Below are positions 17,366 through 26,900 of a DNA stretch of 32,291 bases, one piece after another. The position numbers and the translations under genes were made by a program. Each line of letters starts with the position of its first letter. Position 1 is the stretch's first letter. This stretch comes from Sphingobacteriaceae bacterium. GTDB lineage: Bacteria; Bacteroidota; Bacteroidia; Sphingobacteriales; Sphingobacteriaceae. The notes below the pieces were generated by a model that saw only the letters and a program-made list of their open reading frames with translations, was not told where the DNA came from and ran no database searches. Location: NCBI GenBank assembly GCA_014380615.1, contig JACMJM010000037.1, positions 1-32,291 of the forward strand. Direction: 5' to 3'.

Positions 17366-19795
17366 ATGATATCGAAGTTTTTAAAATCCGCCCCCACAGT
17401 TTTTGTGTTATTAATGGCCCTCGGGGCCTATTCACAGGAAACTCGTAAAACTATCCTCTTTAACGATAATTGGAAATTTCATAAAGGCGAGGCATTGAAT
17501 GCCGAAAAGCCGGTTTTCGATGATAGCAAATGGCGGCAGTTAGATCTTCCTCACGACTGGAGTATCGAGGGGCCGTTTGATTCGAAATGGGCCAGCGGAA
17601 CAGGTTTCCTTCCGGGAGGAATTGGATGGTACCGAAAGGTATTTACGCTTCCGGCAGATCTGGATTCGAAAAATGTCTTTATCTATTTTGACGGAGTTTA
17701 TAACAATAGCGAGGTATGGATTAACGGACATTATTTAGGCAAGCGGCCAAATGGTTTCGTTTCGTTCCAATACGATATCAGTAAGTATTTAAGCAAAGGC
17801 GGAAAAAATACAATATCGGTAAAAGCCGATCACACTAATTTTGCCGATTCAAGATGGTACACCGGTTCCGGGATTTACAGAAACGTGTATTTGATTGCTA
17901 AAGATCCGGTGCATATAGATTTGTGGGGAGTAAAATTCAGTACTCCGCAAGTATCAGAGGCCAGCGCAATGGCAAAAGTAAACGTCTCCATTGTAAATAA
18001 GCTGTCTAAAGCAACCAGGGTTCGTGTAACCGCAAAATTGGTTTCTCAGCAAGGCAATGCTACGCCCGGGTTCGCCACCGACGTAAATATAGAACCTCAA
18101 AGTAAGGGAGATGCTTCGATTAACTTTAATGTCGCTAACCCGGCTTTATGGTCGGTAGAAAATCCTGAACTGTATACCCTGGACGTTTCATTGCACGTGG
18201 ACGGAAAAAAAGTAGATGAGTTAAAAGATCAGGTAGGTTTCCGTTCGTATAGGTTTGACAAAGACAAAGGTTTCTCCCTTAACGGGAAGAGTATGAAGCT
18301 AAAGGGTGTTTGTATCCATGATGATGCTGGTGCTCTTGGTGTTGCTGTGCCCGGGGAGGTTTGGGAAAGAAGGTTGAAAATACTTAAAGAAGGAGGAACC
18401 AATGCTATCCGTTTAAGCCATAACCCGCATGCGGATTATCTGTATAAGCTGATGGATAAAATGGGTTTCCTGGTAATGGACGAAGCATTTGATGAATGGG
18501 AGTTCGCAAAAAATAAATGGATTGAAGGATGGAATGTAGGTACACCCGGTAAAGACGGATATTTCGCGAATTTTAAAGAATGGGCCGAACGCGACCTTGC
18601 GGATATGGTACTCCGGAATTATAATCGTCCCTCGATTATTTTGTGGAGTATAGGAAATGAGGTGGATTATCCCAACGATCCTTACAGCCATGAGGTTCTT
18701 AATACCGGCAACAATCCTCAAATTTATGGTAAAGGTTATCAGCCCAATAACCCTCCTGCCAGTCGGATAACCGGAATCGCGAAGCAATTGGTTGAGATTG
18801 TGAAAAAAATAGATACTACCAGGCCCGTAACCACAGCTTTTGCCGGTGTGGTAATGTCTAATGCGGTGGCTGCGCCAGATGTGATGGATCTGGCAGGATA
18901 TAATTATCAGGAGTTCCGTTATGCGGACGACCATAAAAACTATCCTAACCGAATTATTTATGGCAGTGAAAACGGAATGAGCCTGAGTGCCTGGAAAGCC
19001 GTTGCGGATAATGAATATATCTCCGGACAGTTTCTATGGACCGGTGTAGATTATCTTGGCGAAGCCAGAAAATGGCCTTCGAGAAGTAATGAATCGGGTT
19101 TAATCGACCTTGCTGGCTTCCCGAAAACGGAATATTATTTTCGCAAAAGTTTATGGAGCGACGAACCGATGGTGTATGCGGGCACAGCACCCTTATCCGC
19201 CAATTCTCAGCGCGGTTCGGGAAGAAGAAATATTTTTCCTCATTGGAATTATAAAGCAGGTGATTCTGTTAGGGTAAGCGGTTTTACCAATCAGGATACG
19301 GTTGAGTTATTTATAAATGGGAAATCTTCGGGCAAAAAATCTAAGTCGGAACTGAAGGATAATGGCATTACCTGGGATGTGGTTTACGAGCCCGGAGAGT
19401 TGGTGCTAAAGGGCTATAAAAACGCCGCCGTATCAACACATATTTTAAAAACTTCCGCCCCGGCCTATGCGATAAAAGCAACTGCCGATAGAACGAGTTT
19501 TACCAAAAGCGGCAAGCACTTAGCACATATCGAAATAACCTTAACAGATCAAAACGGCCTCCCTGTTTTCGATGCCGATAATGAAATAACGGTACAGGTA
19601 GAGGGTCCTGCGGTACTTCTGGGTTTAGAGAGCGGTAGTTCAATAAGTCACGAGGATTACCAAGCGAATAAGCGTAAGGCTTTGCACGGGAAACTGCTGG
19701 CGTATCTTCAAACACAAGGTAAGGCTGGGAATGTGAGTGTGCGAATATCTGCGCCCGGGTTGAAAGAGCAGGTGTTGAGGTTTAGGGTGGACTGA
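17366..19795 (+). CDS. Glycoside hydrolase family 2, beta-galactosidase-like
   Basis: 809 residues with signal peptide (ends GAYSQ). Order: sugar-binding jelly roll (~30-185, FNDNWKFHKGEA, DLPHDWSIEGPF, GIGWYRKVF, YFDGVYNNSEVWINGHYLG), immunoglobulin-like domain (~190-300), TIM barrel (~300-590) and C-terminal DUF4982-like and GH2 C-terminal beta domains. The acid/base is Glu432 in LWSIGNEVDYP; the nucleophile is probably Glu535 in IIYGSENG. GH2 covers beta-galactosidase, beta-glucuronidase and beta-mannosidase; the N-terminal motif and DUF4982-type tail favour beta-galactosidase. It lies 86 bases behind the acetylesterase and may form a small periplasmic glycan-trimming unit, without SusC/D genes in view. 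Confidence 0.87.
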   Translation: MISKFLKSAPTVFVLLMALGAYSQETRKTILFNDNWKFHKGEALNAEKPVFDDSKWRQLDLPHDWSIEGPFDSKWASGTGFLPGGIGWYRKVFTLPADLDSKNVFIYFDGVYNNSEVWINGHYLGKRPNGFVSFQYDISKYLSKGGKNTISVKADHTNFADSRWYTGSGIYRNVYLIAKDPVHIDLWGVKFSTPQVSEASAMAKVNVSIVNKLSKATRVRVTAKLVSQQGNATPGFATDVNIEPQSKGDASINFNVANPALWSVENPELYTLDVSLHVDGKKVDELKDQVGFRSYRFDKDKGFSLNGKSMKLKGVCIHDDAGALGVAVPGEVWERRLKILKEGGTNAIRLSHNPHADYLYKLMDKMGFLVMDEAFDEWEFAKNKWIEGWNVGTPGKDGYFANFKEWAERDLADMVLRNYNRPSIILWSIGNEVDYPNDPYSHEVLNTGNNPQIYGKGYQPNNPPASRITGIAKQLVEIVKKIDTTRPVTTAFAGVVMSNAVAAPDVMDLAGYNYQEFRYADDHKNYPNRIIYGSENGMSLSAWKAVADNEYISGQFLWTGVDYLGEARKWPSRSNESGLIDLAGFPKTEYYFRKSLWSDEPMVYAGTAPLSANSQRGSGRRNIFPHWNYKAGDSVRVSGFTNQDTVELFINGKSSGKKSKSELKDNGITWDVVYEPGELVLKGYKNAAVSTHILKTSAPAYAIKATADRTSFTKSGKHLAHIEITLTDQNGLPVFDADNEITVQVEGPAVLLGLESGSSISHEDYQANKRKALHGKLLAYLQTQGKAGNVSVRISAPGLKEQVLRFRVD

Positions 19796-19889
19796 TAGGG
19801 GGGATCAATATCCAGCATGTTTAATAAAAATCACTGATGGAGCCTTTTAGCATCTTGCTGAAAACTAGACAGAAAAGGTTGAAGTAGTG

Positions 19890-19920
19890 TCGCAGAGTCC
19901 CTGAAGAGGAGACTCTGCGA
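19890..19920. repeat. Stable hairpin, interspersed-repeat-like
   Basis: TCGCAGAGTC and GACTCTGCGA form a perfect 10-bp stem over an 11-base loop, followed on the plus strand by AAAAAAA. The A run is on the wrong side for a plus-strand terminator. It looks like a REP-type palindrome; copies elsewhere in the genome cannot be checked here. Confidence 0.5.
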
Positions 19921-19940
19921 AAAAAAAGGTTGGTGGTGGA

Positions 19941-19960
19941 TTAACCATCGGATGACTAAC
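19941..19960. promoter_or_regulatory. Degenerate copy 1 of the GATGACTA palindrome
   Basis: CATCGGATGACTAAC matches the right arm of the two better copies downstream exactly; the left arm reads TTAACCATC instead of TTAGTCATC. Probably a weaker operator half-site. Confidence 0.45.
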
Positions 19961-20069
19961 CAATGATTAAACGGTGCTTTTTCTGGAATCAGTTCTTTGC
20001 AGTTTTCATGGGATTTATCCGGAGCAGCGACAAGCAGTAAAACCTCCGATATGCATTCAGAAAGCGCAA

Positions 20070-20086
20070 TAGTCATCGGATGACTA
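20070..20086. promoter_or_regulatory. Palindromic operator candidate, copy 2
   Basis: TAGTCATCGGATGACTA is a perfect 17-base palindrome around one central base. The same palindrome recurs 47 bases downstream with the complementary centre base. Size and symmetry suit a dimeric helix-turn-helix regulator, for example GntR/FadR type, but no regulator gene is present in the window. Confidence 0.55.
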
Positions 20087-20116
20087 TCATGGGCGAGGTG
20101 TATAAGCGATAATCGT

Positions 20117-20137
20117 GTTAGTCATCCGATGACTAAC
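20117..20137. promoter_or_regulatory. Palindromic operator candidate, copy 3
   Basis: The core TAGTCATCCGATGACTA is extended by two further paired bases on each side, giving a perfect 21-base palindrome. It ends 32 bases before the candidate -7 element at 20169, a position compatible with an activator or repressor site. Confidence 0.6.
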
Positions 20138-20168
20138 AGGTGCTATTTTTACTGAAACCCCACTCTTC

Positions 20169-20176
20169 TAAATTTG
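20169..20176 (+). promoter_or_regulatory. Candidate -7 promoter element for the tail-fibre/RHS group
   Basis: TAAATTTG fits TAnnTTTG of Bacteroidota promoters. The -33 region is T-rich but lacks a clean TTTG. It would give an untranslated leader of nearly 200 bases before the ATG at 20379. Confidence 0.35.
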
Positions 20177-20378
20177 CAATTTTTTTCAAAAGGTATATCA
20201 TCGTATTAAAACCGAGTAAGCGAGGAATACCCTGCTAATACGGTTCGGCACCATCAGGATTTTTCATTTCATCACGCAAACTAACCATTTCATCACGGCA
20301 ACTCGCCTGTTCGTGTAATAATTGAATTTTTTTCCAAACTATTTTTTACCTTTCTCCCGCCTTAACTTATCACCATTA

Positions 20379-21917
20379 ATGAAAACAATTCTATCTGCTA
20401 TAGCCGTATCGCTATGCCTTGTCTTTTTCGTAGCTCCTATTTCCGCAACTTCTAAACCGGAAAATGACATTACTAAAGAACTATCTGTGAAGCCACAGGC
20501 CGAACGACTGAATGATTTCTGGCGCTACCTTATCGATTTACGGAAGAGTGATAAGCGGAGAACTATTTCTGAAGATCTTTCGGCTTATTCTACAACAGTG
20601 CAGGGGGATGCGAGGTGGTTGGGGATTAATGCGACGGCGGCGAATAGTATTAACTGGGGAGGTGTGACCTATACAGGAGTTGCTCAAAGTTCGATGAGTT
20701 CTTATCTTTTGGGCTGGAGTGGTGGAGATTGGCGGCCCACCACAGCTGGTGCTGTGCAAACGTTTTTAGGTTTAGGCACTGCAGCTTACAAAAATGTATT
20801 TGCTACAACTCTAGGTACGGGCTACAACCCGGTAGCCATTTACGCAAAGCTTCCTGGACAGGATGCAGAACTTTATCCTATTGATCAAAACGGAATTAGG
20901 CAGTTTTTAGGATTAGGCGCGAGAGCGTTTGATAATACTGCTTATTTGCCTTTGACGGGCGGAGCTGGAAGTCCGTTAAGTGGTGATTTAGTAATTAATA
21001 AAATTAATTCAGGTATTGATTTAAATACTACTTCAGGTATTGGAAATATTGCATTCAGAAATAACAACACCTATGAAGCATATATAGGAGCTGTTTCCTC
21101 AGGTGGTTTGGAATTTGGAACTGGAGCCAGTGCTGCTATTAGACACACAATTGACGCATTCGGGAATCACGATTTTAAATCCGGCACGGTAACCCTAGGC
21201 GGGCATTTAACCGGTACCTCTGCTACGTTTAATTCAACAGCTTCTCATGCAAATAATCTAACAATTAGAACAGGCGGTATTAACAACTATGGCGCTTTAA
21301 ACATTGGAAGGACAGGTACTGATGGTTATTTGGGAGTAGCGGGTGCCGCTAATAATTGGGCTGCGGGTTCACAACCTGGTGACATAGCCTTGATCGTAGA
21401 AGATGCAGCAACAAGGAAAATACATTTAGGCGGCGATGGAAATGGTACAGCCAATATAGTATTAGCGCAAGCAAGCACCACTATCAATACTTCTTTAACC
21501 GGAACTTCTGCAACTTTTAGCGGGCCCACAACAATTGGTACTGCTCAAACAAACGCCAATCTATATGTCCACGGCACCATCAAATCCAGAGAGGTAAAAG
21601 TAGAAGCGACCGTCGCTGTTCCGGACTATGTATTCGAGAAATCATATGATCTTAAATCACTTTCTGATGTGGAGAACTACATTACTGCAAATAAGCATCT
21701 TCCTGAGATTCCATCTGCTAAGATGATTGAAAAAGAAGGGATCAATGTAGGGGAAATGCAAATGAAACTTCTTAAAAAGATTGAAGAACTGACTTTGTAT
21801 ATGATTGAGCAGAATAAGCAATTAATAGAGCAAGGTAAACGACTGGCCGAACAGGATAAAACTATTAGGCAACAGAATAATCGTATAGAAGGGCTTGAAA
21901 ATCAGGTGAGTAAATAA
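20379..21917 (+). CDS. Exported tail-fibre-like protein with a conserved Bacteroidota C-terminal domain
   Basis: 512 residues from the chosen start. An in-frame ATG at 20322 exists, but the ATG at 20379 gives a clean signal peptide (MKTILSAIAVSLCLVFF, ending PISA). The middle is low-complexity beta sequence with tail-fibre-type repeats: FLGLGTAAYK and FLGLGARAFDNTAYLPLTGG, and TSATFNSTASHANN / TSATFSGPTTIG. The last ~115 residues (397-512) hold a domain shared with the next gene: PDYVFEKSYDLKSLSDVE, NKHLPEIPSA, GEMQMKLLKKIEELTLYMIE, then a long coiled coil. This resembles intramolecular-chaperone or trimerisation ends of fibre proteins. Probably a surface fibre or adhesin; start of the RHS-associated group. 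Confidence 0.7.
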   Translation: MKTILSAIAVSLCLVFFVAPISATSKPENDITKELSVKPQAERLNDFWRYLIDLRKSDKRRTISEDLSAYSTTVQGDARWLGINATAANSINWGGVTYTGVAQSSMSSYLLGWSGGDWRPTTAGAVQTFLGLGTAAYKNVFATTLGTGYNPVAIYAKLPGQDAELYPIDQNGIRQFLGLGARAFDNTAYLPLTGGAGSPLSGDLVINKINSGIDLNTTSGIGNIAFRNNNTYEAYIGAVSSGGLEFGTGASAAIRHTIDAFGNHDFKSGTVTLGGHLTGTSATFNSTASHANNLTIRTGGINNYGALNIGRTGTDGYLGVAGAANNWAAGSQPGDIALIVEDAATRKIHLGGDGNGTANIVLAQASTTINTSLTGTSATFSGPTTIGTAQTNANLYVHGTIKSREVKVEATVAVPDYVFEKSYDLKSLSDVENYITANKHLPEIPSAKMIEKEGINVGEMQMKLLKKIEELTLYMIEQNKQLIEQGKRLAEQDKTIRQQNNRIEGLENQVSK

Positions 21918-22114
21918 TCAAGTATGTCAGAGTGTGAAATTGCTGCATTTGAGTGGTGATAAACACCTGCATAACGGCAGGTACCTGCGGCTATCGCAAA
22001 TGGAGATTTAAAGAGGATTTTAAATGTGAAGAACTCAAAAGGCAAAAATGAGAAATTTGTACTCACAATACCTATTACACCGCAAAAATTGTAACCACTT
22101 ATAACTTTCACAAA

Positions 22115-23395
22115 ATGAAAAGGAATCAATTTATTTTACTTTGCATCTGTTTGCTGCCGTGCTTGTCTTTGGCCCAGGTTTCAGAAGTGAACTTTCCACA
22201 GCAGTCAATAGATTTCACTGCGGCACCACGAACTAATATTAGCCCTACTTCGATTAAGTTATGGGACAGTTATAATAATGGAGGCCCAACACAGTATGGA
22301 ACTGTACTGGAGATATATGGCCGTACTAGTCATCAAACAAGCCAGTTAAATTTCGGTGGTTGGGATAATTCCAGGATTAGATACAGAGAAGCTTTTTATG
22401 CACAGAATACCTGGTCAGATTGGATTACGTTACTTGACTCGAAAAATGATGTGAATTCTGCCGGGAGCTTAAGAATTACAGGCGGCTCAGATCATTATCT
22501 TTCTGATGGTAAATTGGGCCTGGGTACCAATTATCCTGGTGCTAAACTACATATAGGAGGTTCTAATCAGGAGATAAGATTAGATTATAATGGGACCAAT
22601 AATTATTATGGGGCATTACGCTGGGCAGGCCTACAGTTTGGAAATAATGGCGTAAATCGTATTGTTGCCGGTCGAACCGCAGTTGGCGGGTTACTTGATT
22701 TTTTTGTAAATAATACGAATGAAGGAGCTGATTACACCGTAGTTCCTGATGGTATTCTTGCAATGCGAATAAATTCTAATGGTAATATCGGAATTGGAAC
22801 AACGTCAACAGATTTTAAGTTAAATATTGAGGATGCTAATCCCGTAGTGTCTTTAAAATCTACTTCATCTACTCCATGGTCTGCAATAAGAGGCAATGGC
22901 AGTACATGGCTATTTGGGTATGGTGGCGAGCCTGGTGCGGAAGATATTTCAATCGGAACACAGGATGGCACCGGGTCTCGTACCCTAACTTTCGCTGCTG
23001 GCGGATCAACAAAGATGAAAATTTTCTCTGACGGTAATGTTGGAATCGGTACCACAGATACCCATAATCATAAACTTGCTGTGAATGGAAGTATTCGCGC
23101 AAAAGAAATCAAAGTTGAAGCCGCGCCATGGCCCGATTACGTTTTCGAAAAAGAATACCAGCTAAAATCTTTACCCGAGGTCGAAAAGTTTATTGCAGTC
23201 AATAAACACCTTCCCGAAATTCCTTCCGCACAGTCTGTTGCAAACGAAGGAGTAAACCTCGGTGAAATGCAGGCCAAGTTGCTGCAAAAGATCGAAGAGC
23301 TTACTCTTCACCTTATTGAACAGGATAAAAAGCTAAAAAAACAGGAGCAGCTTATAGATCTGCTTATCAGGAATGCTGAATCAAAAGGAAAATAA
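22115..23395 (+). CDS. Exported tail-fibre-like protein with pyocin-knob-like region
   Basis: 426 residues with signal peptide (ends LSLAQ). Residues ~35-110 resemble a pyocin knob (YGTVLEIYGR, QLNFGGWDNSRIRYREAFYA, NTWSDWITLLDS). Then come fibre-type repeats SNGNIGIGTTSTDFKLNI and SDGNVGIGTTDTHNHKLAV. The end (323-426) is a clear paralogue of the previous protein's C-terminus: PDYVFEKEYQLKSLPEVE, NKHLPEIPSA, GEMQAKLLQKIEELTLHLIE, plus a lysine-rich coiled coil. A 197-base gap separates the genes; it holds a small ACCTGC/GCAGGT inverted repeat and no gene. The stop overlaps the next ATG by one base (TAATG), so the pair is translationally coupled. Confidence 0.72.
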   Translation: MKRNQFILLCICLLPCLSLAQVSEVNFPQQSIDFTAAPRTNISPTSIKLWDSYNNGGPTQYGTVLEIYGRTSHQTSQLNFGGWDNSRIRYREAFYAQNTWSDWITLLDSKNDVNSAGSLRITGGSDHYLSDGKLGLGTNYPGAKLHIGGSNQEIRLDYNGTNNYYGALRWAGLQFGNNGVNRIVAGRTAVGGLLDFFVNNTNEGADYTVVPDGILAMRINSNGNIGIGTTSTDFKLNIEDANPVVSLKSTSSTPWSAIRGNGSTWLFGYGGEPGAEDISIGTQDGTGSRTLTFAAGGSTKMKIFSDGNVGIGTTDTHNHKLAVNGSIRAKEIKVEAAPWPDYVFEKEYQLKSLPEVEKFIAVNKHLPEIPSAQSVANEGVNLGEMQAKLLQKIEELTLHLIEQDKKLKKQEQLIDLLIRNAESKGK

Positions 23396-23889
23396 TGCGG
23401 TCTAATAAAACTTATCACATGAAAAATCTCAAAGTCATACTAATTTTTGTCGTAGCTTTTTGCAGCTATTATTCATCATCCGCCCAGGAACAGCTGGTGT
23501 TTGCATACGATGCTGCGGGAAACCAGATTTCCCGGCAATGGATCTGTGTTAATTGTACTGCCCAGCAACCGGGAGCAGATAAGTTGGAAAAACTCGACAA
23601 TTCATTGATGGTTAAGCAAGTTGATTCTATTCCGATGAAGAGTACACTAATCGCTTTTCCCAACCCCGTAAATGAGATGCTCCGAGTAGAATGGACAACT
23701 ATTAACGGTATTTTTGTAAAGAACCTGGAAGTGTTTTCGCTAAACGGCACAAAAGTGTTCGGGTCTTCAGTTTCATCAAAGGAAACGTCTTCAGCTATTT
23801 CCTTTGCCGACCTCCCGCCTGGAGGGTATATTCTGCGAGCCTTTTATACCGACGGCAAACAACAGGTACTCAAACTTATTAAAGAATAA
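23395..23889 (+). CDS. Small exported protein with type IX secretion (Por) sorting domain
   Basis: 164 residues. The start at 23395 overlaps the previous stop as TAATG; an ATG at 23419 gives a more typical signal peptide (MKNLKVILIFVVAFCSYYSS). Residues ~85-164 are a T9SS type A C-terminal sorting domain: FPNPVNEMLRVEW, LEVFSLNGTKVF, ISFADLPPGGYILRAFYTDG, ending VLKLIKE. The short mature part begins LVFAYDAAGNQISRQW, a sequence like one RHS repeat (YDAAGNxxxR), followed by a CVNC pair. It is therefore a T9SS-exported surface protein; its place just before the RHS toxin gene suggests a role in displaying or handling it (inference). Confidence 0.8.
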   Translation: MRSNKTYHMKNLKVILIFVVAFCSYYSSSAQEQLVFAYDAAGNQISRQWICVNCTAQQPGADKLEKLDNSLMVKQVDSIPMKSTLIAFPNPVNEMLRVEWTTINGIFVKNLEVFSLNGTKVFGSSVSSKETSSAISFADLPPGGYILRAFYTDGKQQVLKLIKE

Positions 23890-23922
23890 CCCAAACTAAA
23901 GTCCTTATCACAATATAGAACT

Positions 23923-26900
23923 ATGAAAAAACATTTACTTCTGCTTAGCTTATCGGTGGTATTTTACATTTCAAAAGCACAAACAGTAGATGCTGGTAGA
24001 ACCGTCGGCAGTATTGATGTTTCGCCAACAGGTGCCGCAACTTATACAGTGCCCATTGCGGTGCCACCGGGGATTGGAGGGGTAGTGCCCCAAGTTGCGT
24101 TGGTTTATAATAGTCAGGGGGGGAATGGTATAGCCGGTTATGGCTGGAATATTTCGGGCCTTTCTTCAATAAGCAGGATTGCGGCCACTAAGTTTCATGA
24201 CGGGTATGTGGGTGCGGTAAACAATAACCTCGACGATAGATTATCCCTGGACGGCCAGCGGCTGATCTTAAAAAGCGGTGCGAATTACTGGGCTATGGGC
24301 GCGGAGTTCCAAACGGAGAATTATTCAAATATTAGAATCGTTAGGCTCGATGTTGGATTTGAGGTGTATTATCCGGATGGATCAAAGTCCGGATACGGCC
24401 GAAACCTGAATTCGATCACTCCAACAGATTACGCTATAACCTATTCTACAAATCCACAGGGCCTGCGTATAGATTACGTTTATACTATAAGTAATAATAC
24501 CATACGGATTTCCCAAATTAAGTACGGATCAACGAATGAGTCTACCCACATAAACCAAGTTAACTTCTTATATAAAGATGTCATGCGCACGGAGCAGGTC
24601 TATATACCAGGCCTCAACATTTTTAGAGATAAGATTTTAAGTGAAATCAACGTAATAGGGAATGGTGTAAACTTCCGCAATTATGTGTTGACCCACGATG
24701 AGGTTGGGACACTTAAGTATGAGCGCTTGATCAAGTTGCAAGAATTTAGTGGTGATAATTCAAAGGTCTTTGAACCGATTCTATTTAATTATTTGAACAC
24801 CAATTCCTCCCTTTCGTCAAATTTGAATACAAATACAGGGTTTACTTCGGGATTGGCAAGAAACAACGCCAAAGTTGTTACTAGCGACTTTACCGGGGAC
24901 GGAAAAATGGATTTTATACTTTATCCTAATGATAAAAGTAAACTCTGGCTGTCATGGAAACTTTTTGGAACTATTAACGATCAATTACAGGCACAATTTA
25001 ATACCAGTTTTGAAGAAATATTTCCGGTTAACTACTTGTACCACACTAGTACTAGCCCCAAAACACCTGGCATACTGTTGATAAAATACGTGGACCAGAA
25101 CATAGTGAAATTCGATATCAAATCCTTAGATAACAGCACCCAAACCATCAATAATCAATACATAAAAGAATGGGATGCCCCATTAACAAATGGCTTTTAT
25201 TCTGAATGTACCGAAAGCTATACTCCAGGTATCAGGATTCCCAGGGAATTTCTTTCAGGAGATTTTAATGGTGATGGTTTGACCGATATTATTTCGGTAA
25301 GCAAGCCTTATAATGAAACGACTTATGGGACTGTAAGGCCCGATTGTGATGATACTCCTGAATATTGTTGTGACTACCAAACGCAATACAACGATATCTC
25401 CTTTGTTCATTTTATCAATCTTGACCGAAGAGCAATCATCGACTTTGTAAACGTTGCCGGTTTACTTACTAAGTCTTACAGTGGGAATGATAAATTAATT
25501 GCAGCGGATTTTAACGGCGATGGAAAAACAGATATTGCGCATATCACCGAAGGGAAAGTATATGTTTATACGCTTAGTACTAGCAATACCTTGTCTCTGC
25601 TTTGGCAAACCCCTGACAGCAGATTTAAAATGAACCATGTTCAACTGGTAGGGGACTTTAATGGCGATGGCAAAACAGACCTTATGGTTGCAAATGATCT
25701 TGACTCTGGCGACGAGTATTCTGTATTTATGTCTACCGGAAACCAGTTTAATAAGTTTGAGCGGACGTTTCCCTTTGTACACGAACCATACGAGTATGAT
25801 GGTTACGACCAGATAGCTACGGAAACAATGCTTACTGCCACCGATATCAACTTCGACGGGAAATCGGACATTATAAGGACCAAGACCGTTACTAAAAACA
25901 ATAAAAGCGGGGCATTTGCAGATATTATTCTCTATCAAAACACGGGAATGGAAGCAGGTGGGACCGCTCCGATATTTGTAGATGCGGGGTACAAAAGTGT
26001 TTCGAATTTTACATTCGGACACCAGCCAATACCAGTGTTTCTGGGCAATGACAAGCCTAATTTTCAAATGGAGGTTGGCTTATTTAGCCACAATTCTCTC
26101 CTGACGTTTACATGCCAGAAGAATTTGCAGGAAGATGTTCAGCTGAGATCTATCGTTCAGGACGGAGTTAGCTATTCTATGGAGTACAAAAGTATGGTGG
26201 ATGATAATATTAACAGTCTTCCAATTTATACCAGGGGTAGCAATCAGATTTTTCCGAATGTAGATATCGAAAATCGAGGACTTAAGTTAGTAAGTAAACT
26301 AACTAAAAGCTTCAACAATAGTAGTACGCAGCAGGTATTCTCGTACAGAGAAGCAGCAACTAATATGGAAGGTTTGGGCTTCCTGGGCTTTAGAGAAGTT
26401 ATCAAAAGCAACTGGAGTGTTGGTGAAAGCGATCCGAACAGGCTATTATCAATTAGTATCAACGATCAGCAACGCCGGGGAGCATTACTGCAACAATTTA
26501 CAAGTAAGTACCCCTACGTCAGTTCACTTTATACCGATGTGACTGCCCCGGAGCCCTATCTAGTTTTGTCAGCTCCTTCAACGGGCACAAAAACAGCCAG
26601 TCAGTCCATAACCATGAAGCCCGGCTTCGAGGCCAACGGAAGCGCAGGCACCTTTATCGCCAAAATCAGCGATCCGTCTAACCCGATTAATGATGGCGCA
26701 AGCTCAAGCACCTACATCACCCGTACCGATTATACATACGATACGGAACTTCTACCCAATAAGGTCTTTATTAACAAGCAAAGCTCGGTAATCACAACCG
26801 ACAAGCTCAGTGGTACCAGCACCACGGTTGCATTTACCTACGATACCTACAATAACGTCATTAAAGAACAGACAAATTATTCTGGAGCAGGTACCAAGAC

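Larger units (their letters stand above)
19796..20378. promoter_or_regulatory. Long regulatory-looking intergenic region with palindromes and hairpins
   Basis: No convincing gene lies here. It holds a 10-bp hairpin (19890-19920), three copies of a GATGACTA-type palindrome (19941-19960, 20070-20086, 20117-20137), a candidate -7 element (20169-20176), an inverted repeat CGTATTA/TAATACG (20202-20242) and a direct repeat of CATTTCATCACG (20265-20276 and 20286-20297). All are on the upstream side of the tail-fibre/RHS gene group, so the region probably controls it. Confidence 0.5.

Noticed and set aside
19890..19928. Rho-independent terminator for the GH2 gene
   Set aside because: The hairpin is strong but is followed by A residues on the plus strand; neither strand has a T run after it.
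19831..20076. 81-codon minus-strand ORF between the GH2 and fibre genes
   Set aside because: It overlaps the hairpin and palindrome copies 1 and 2, has no recognisable motif or signal, and is best explained as chance.
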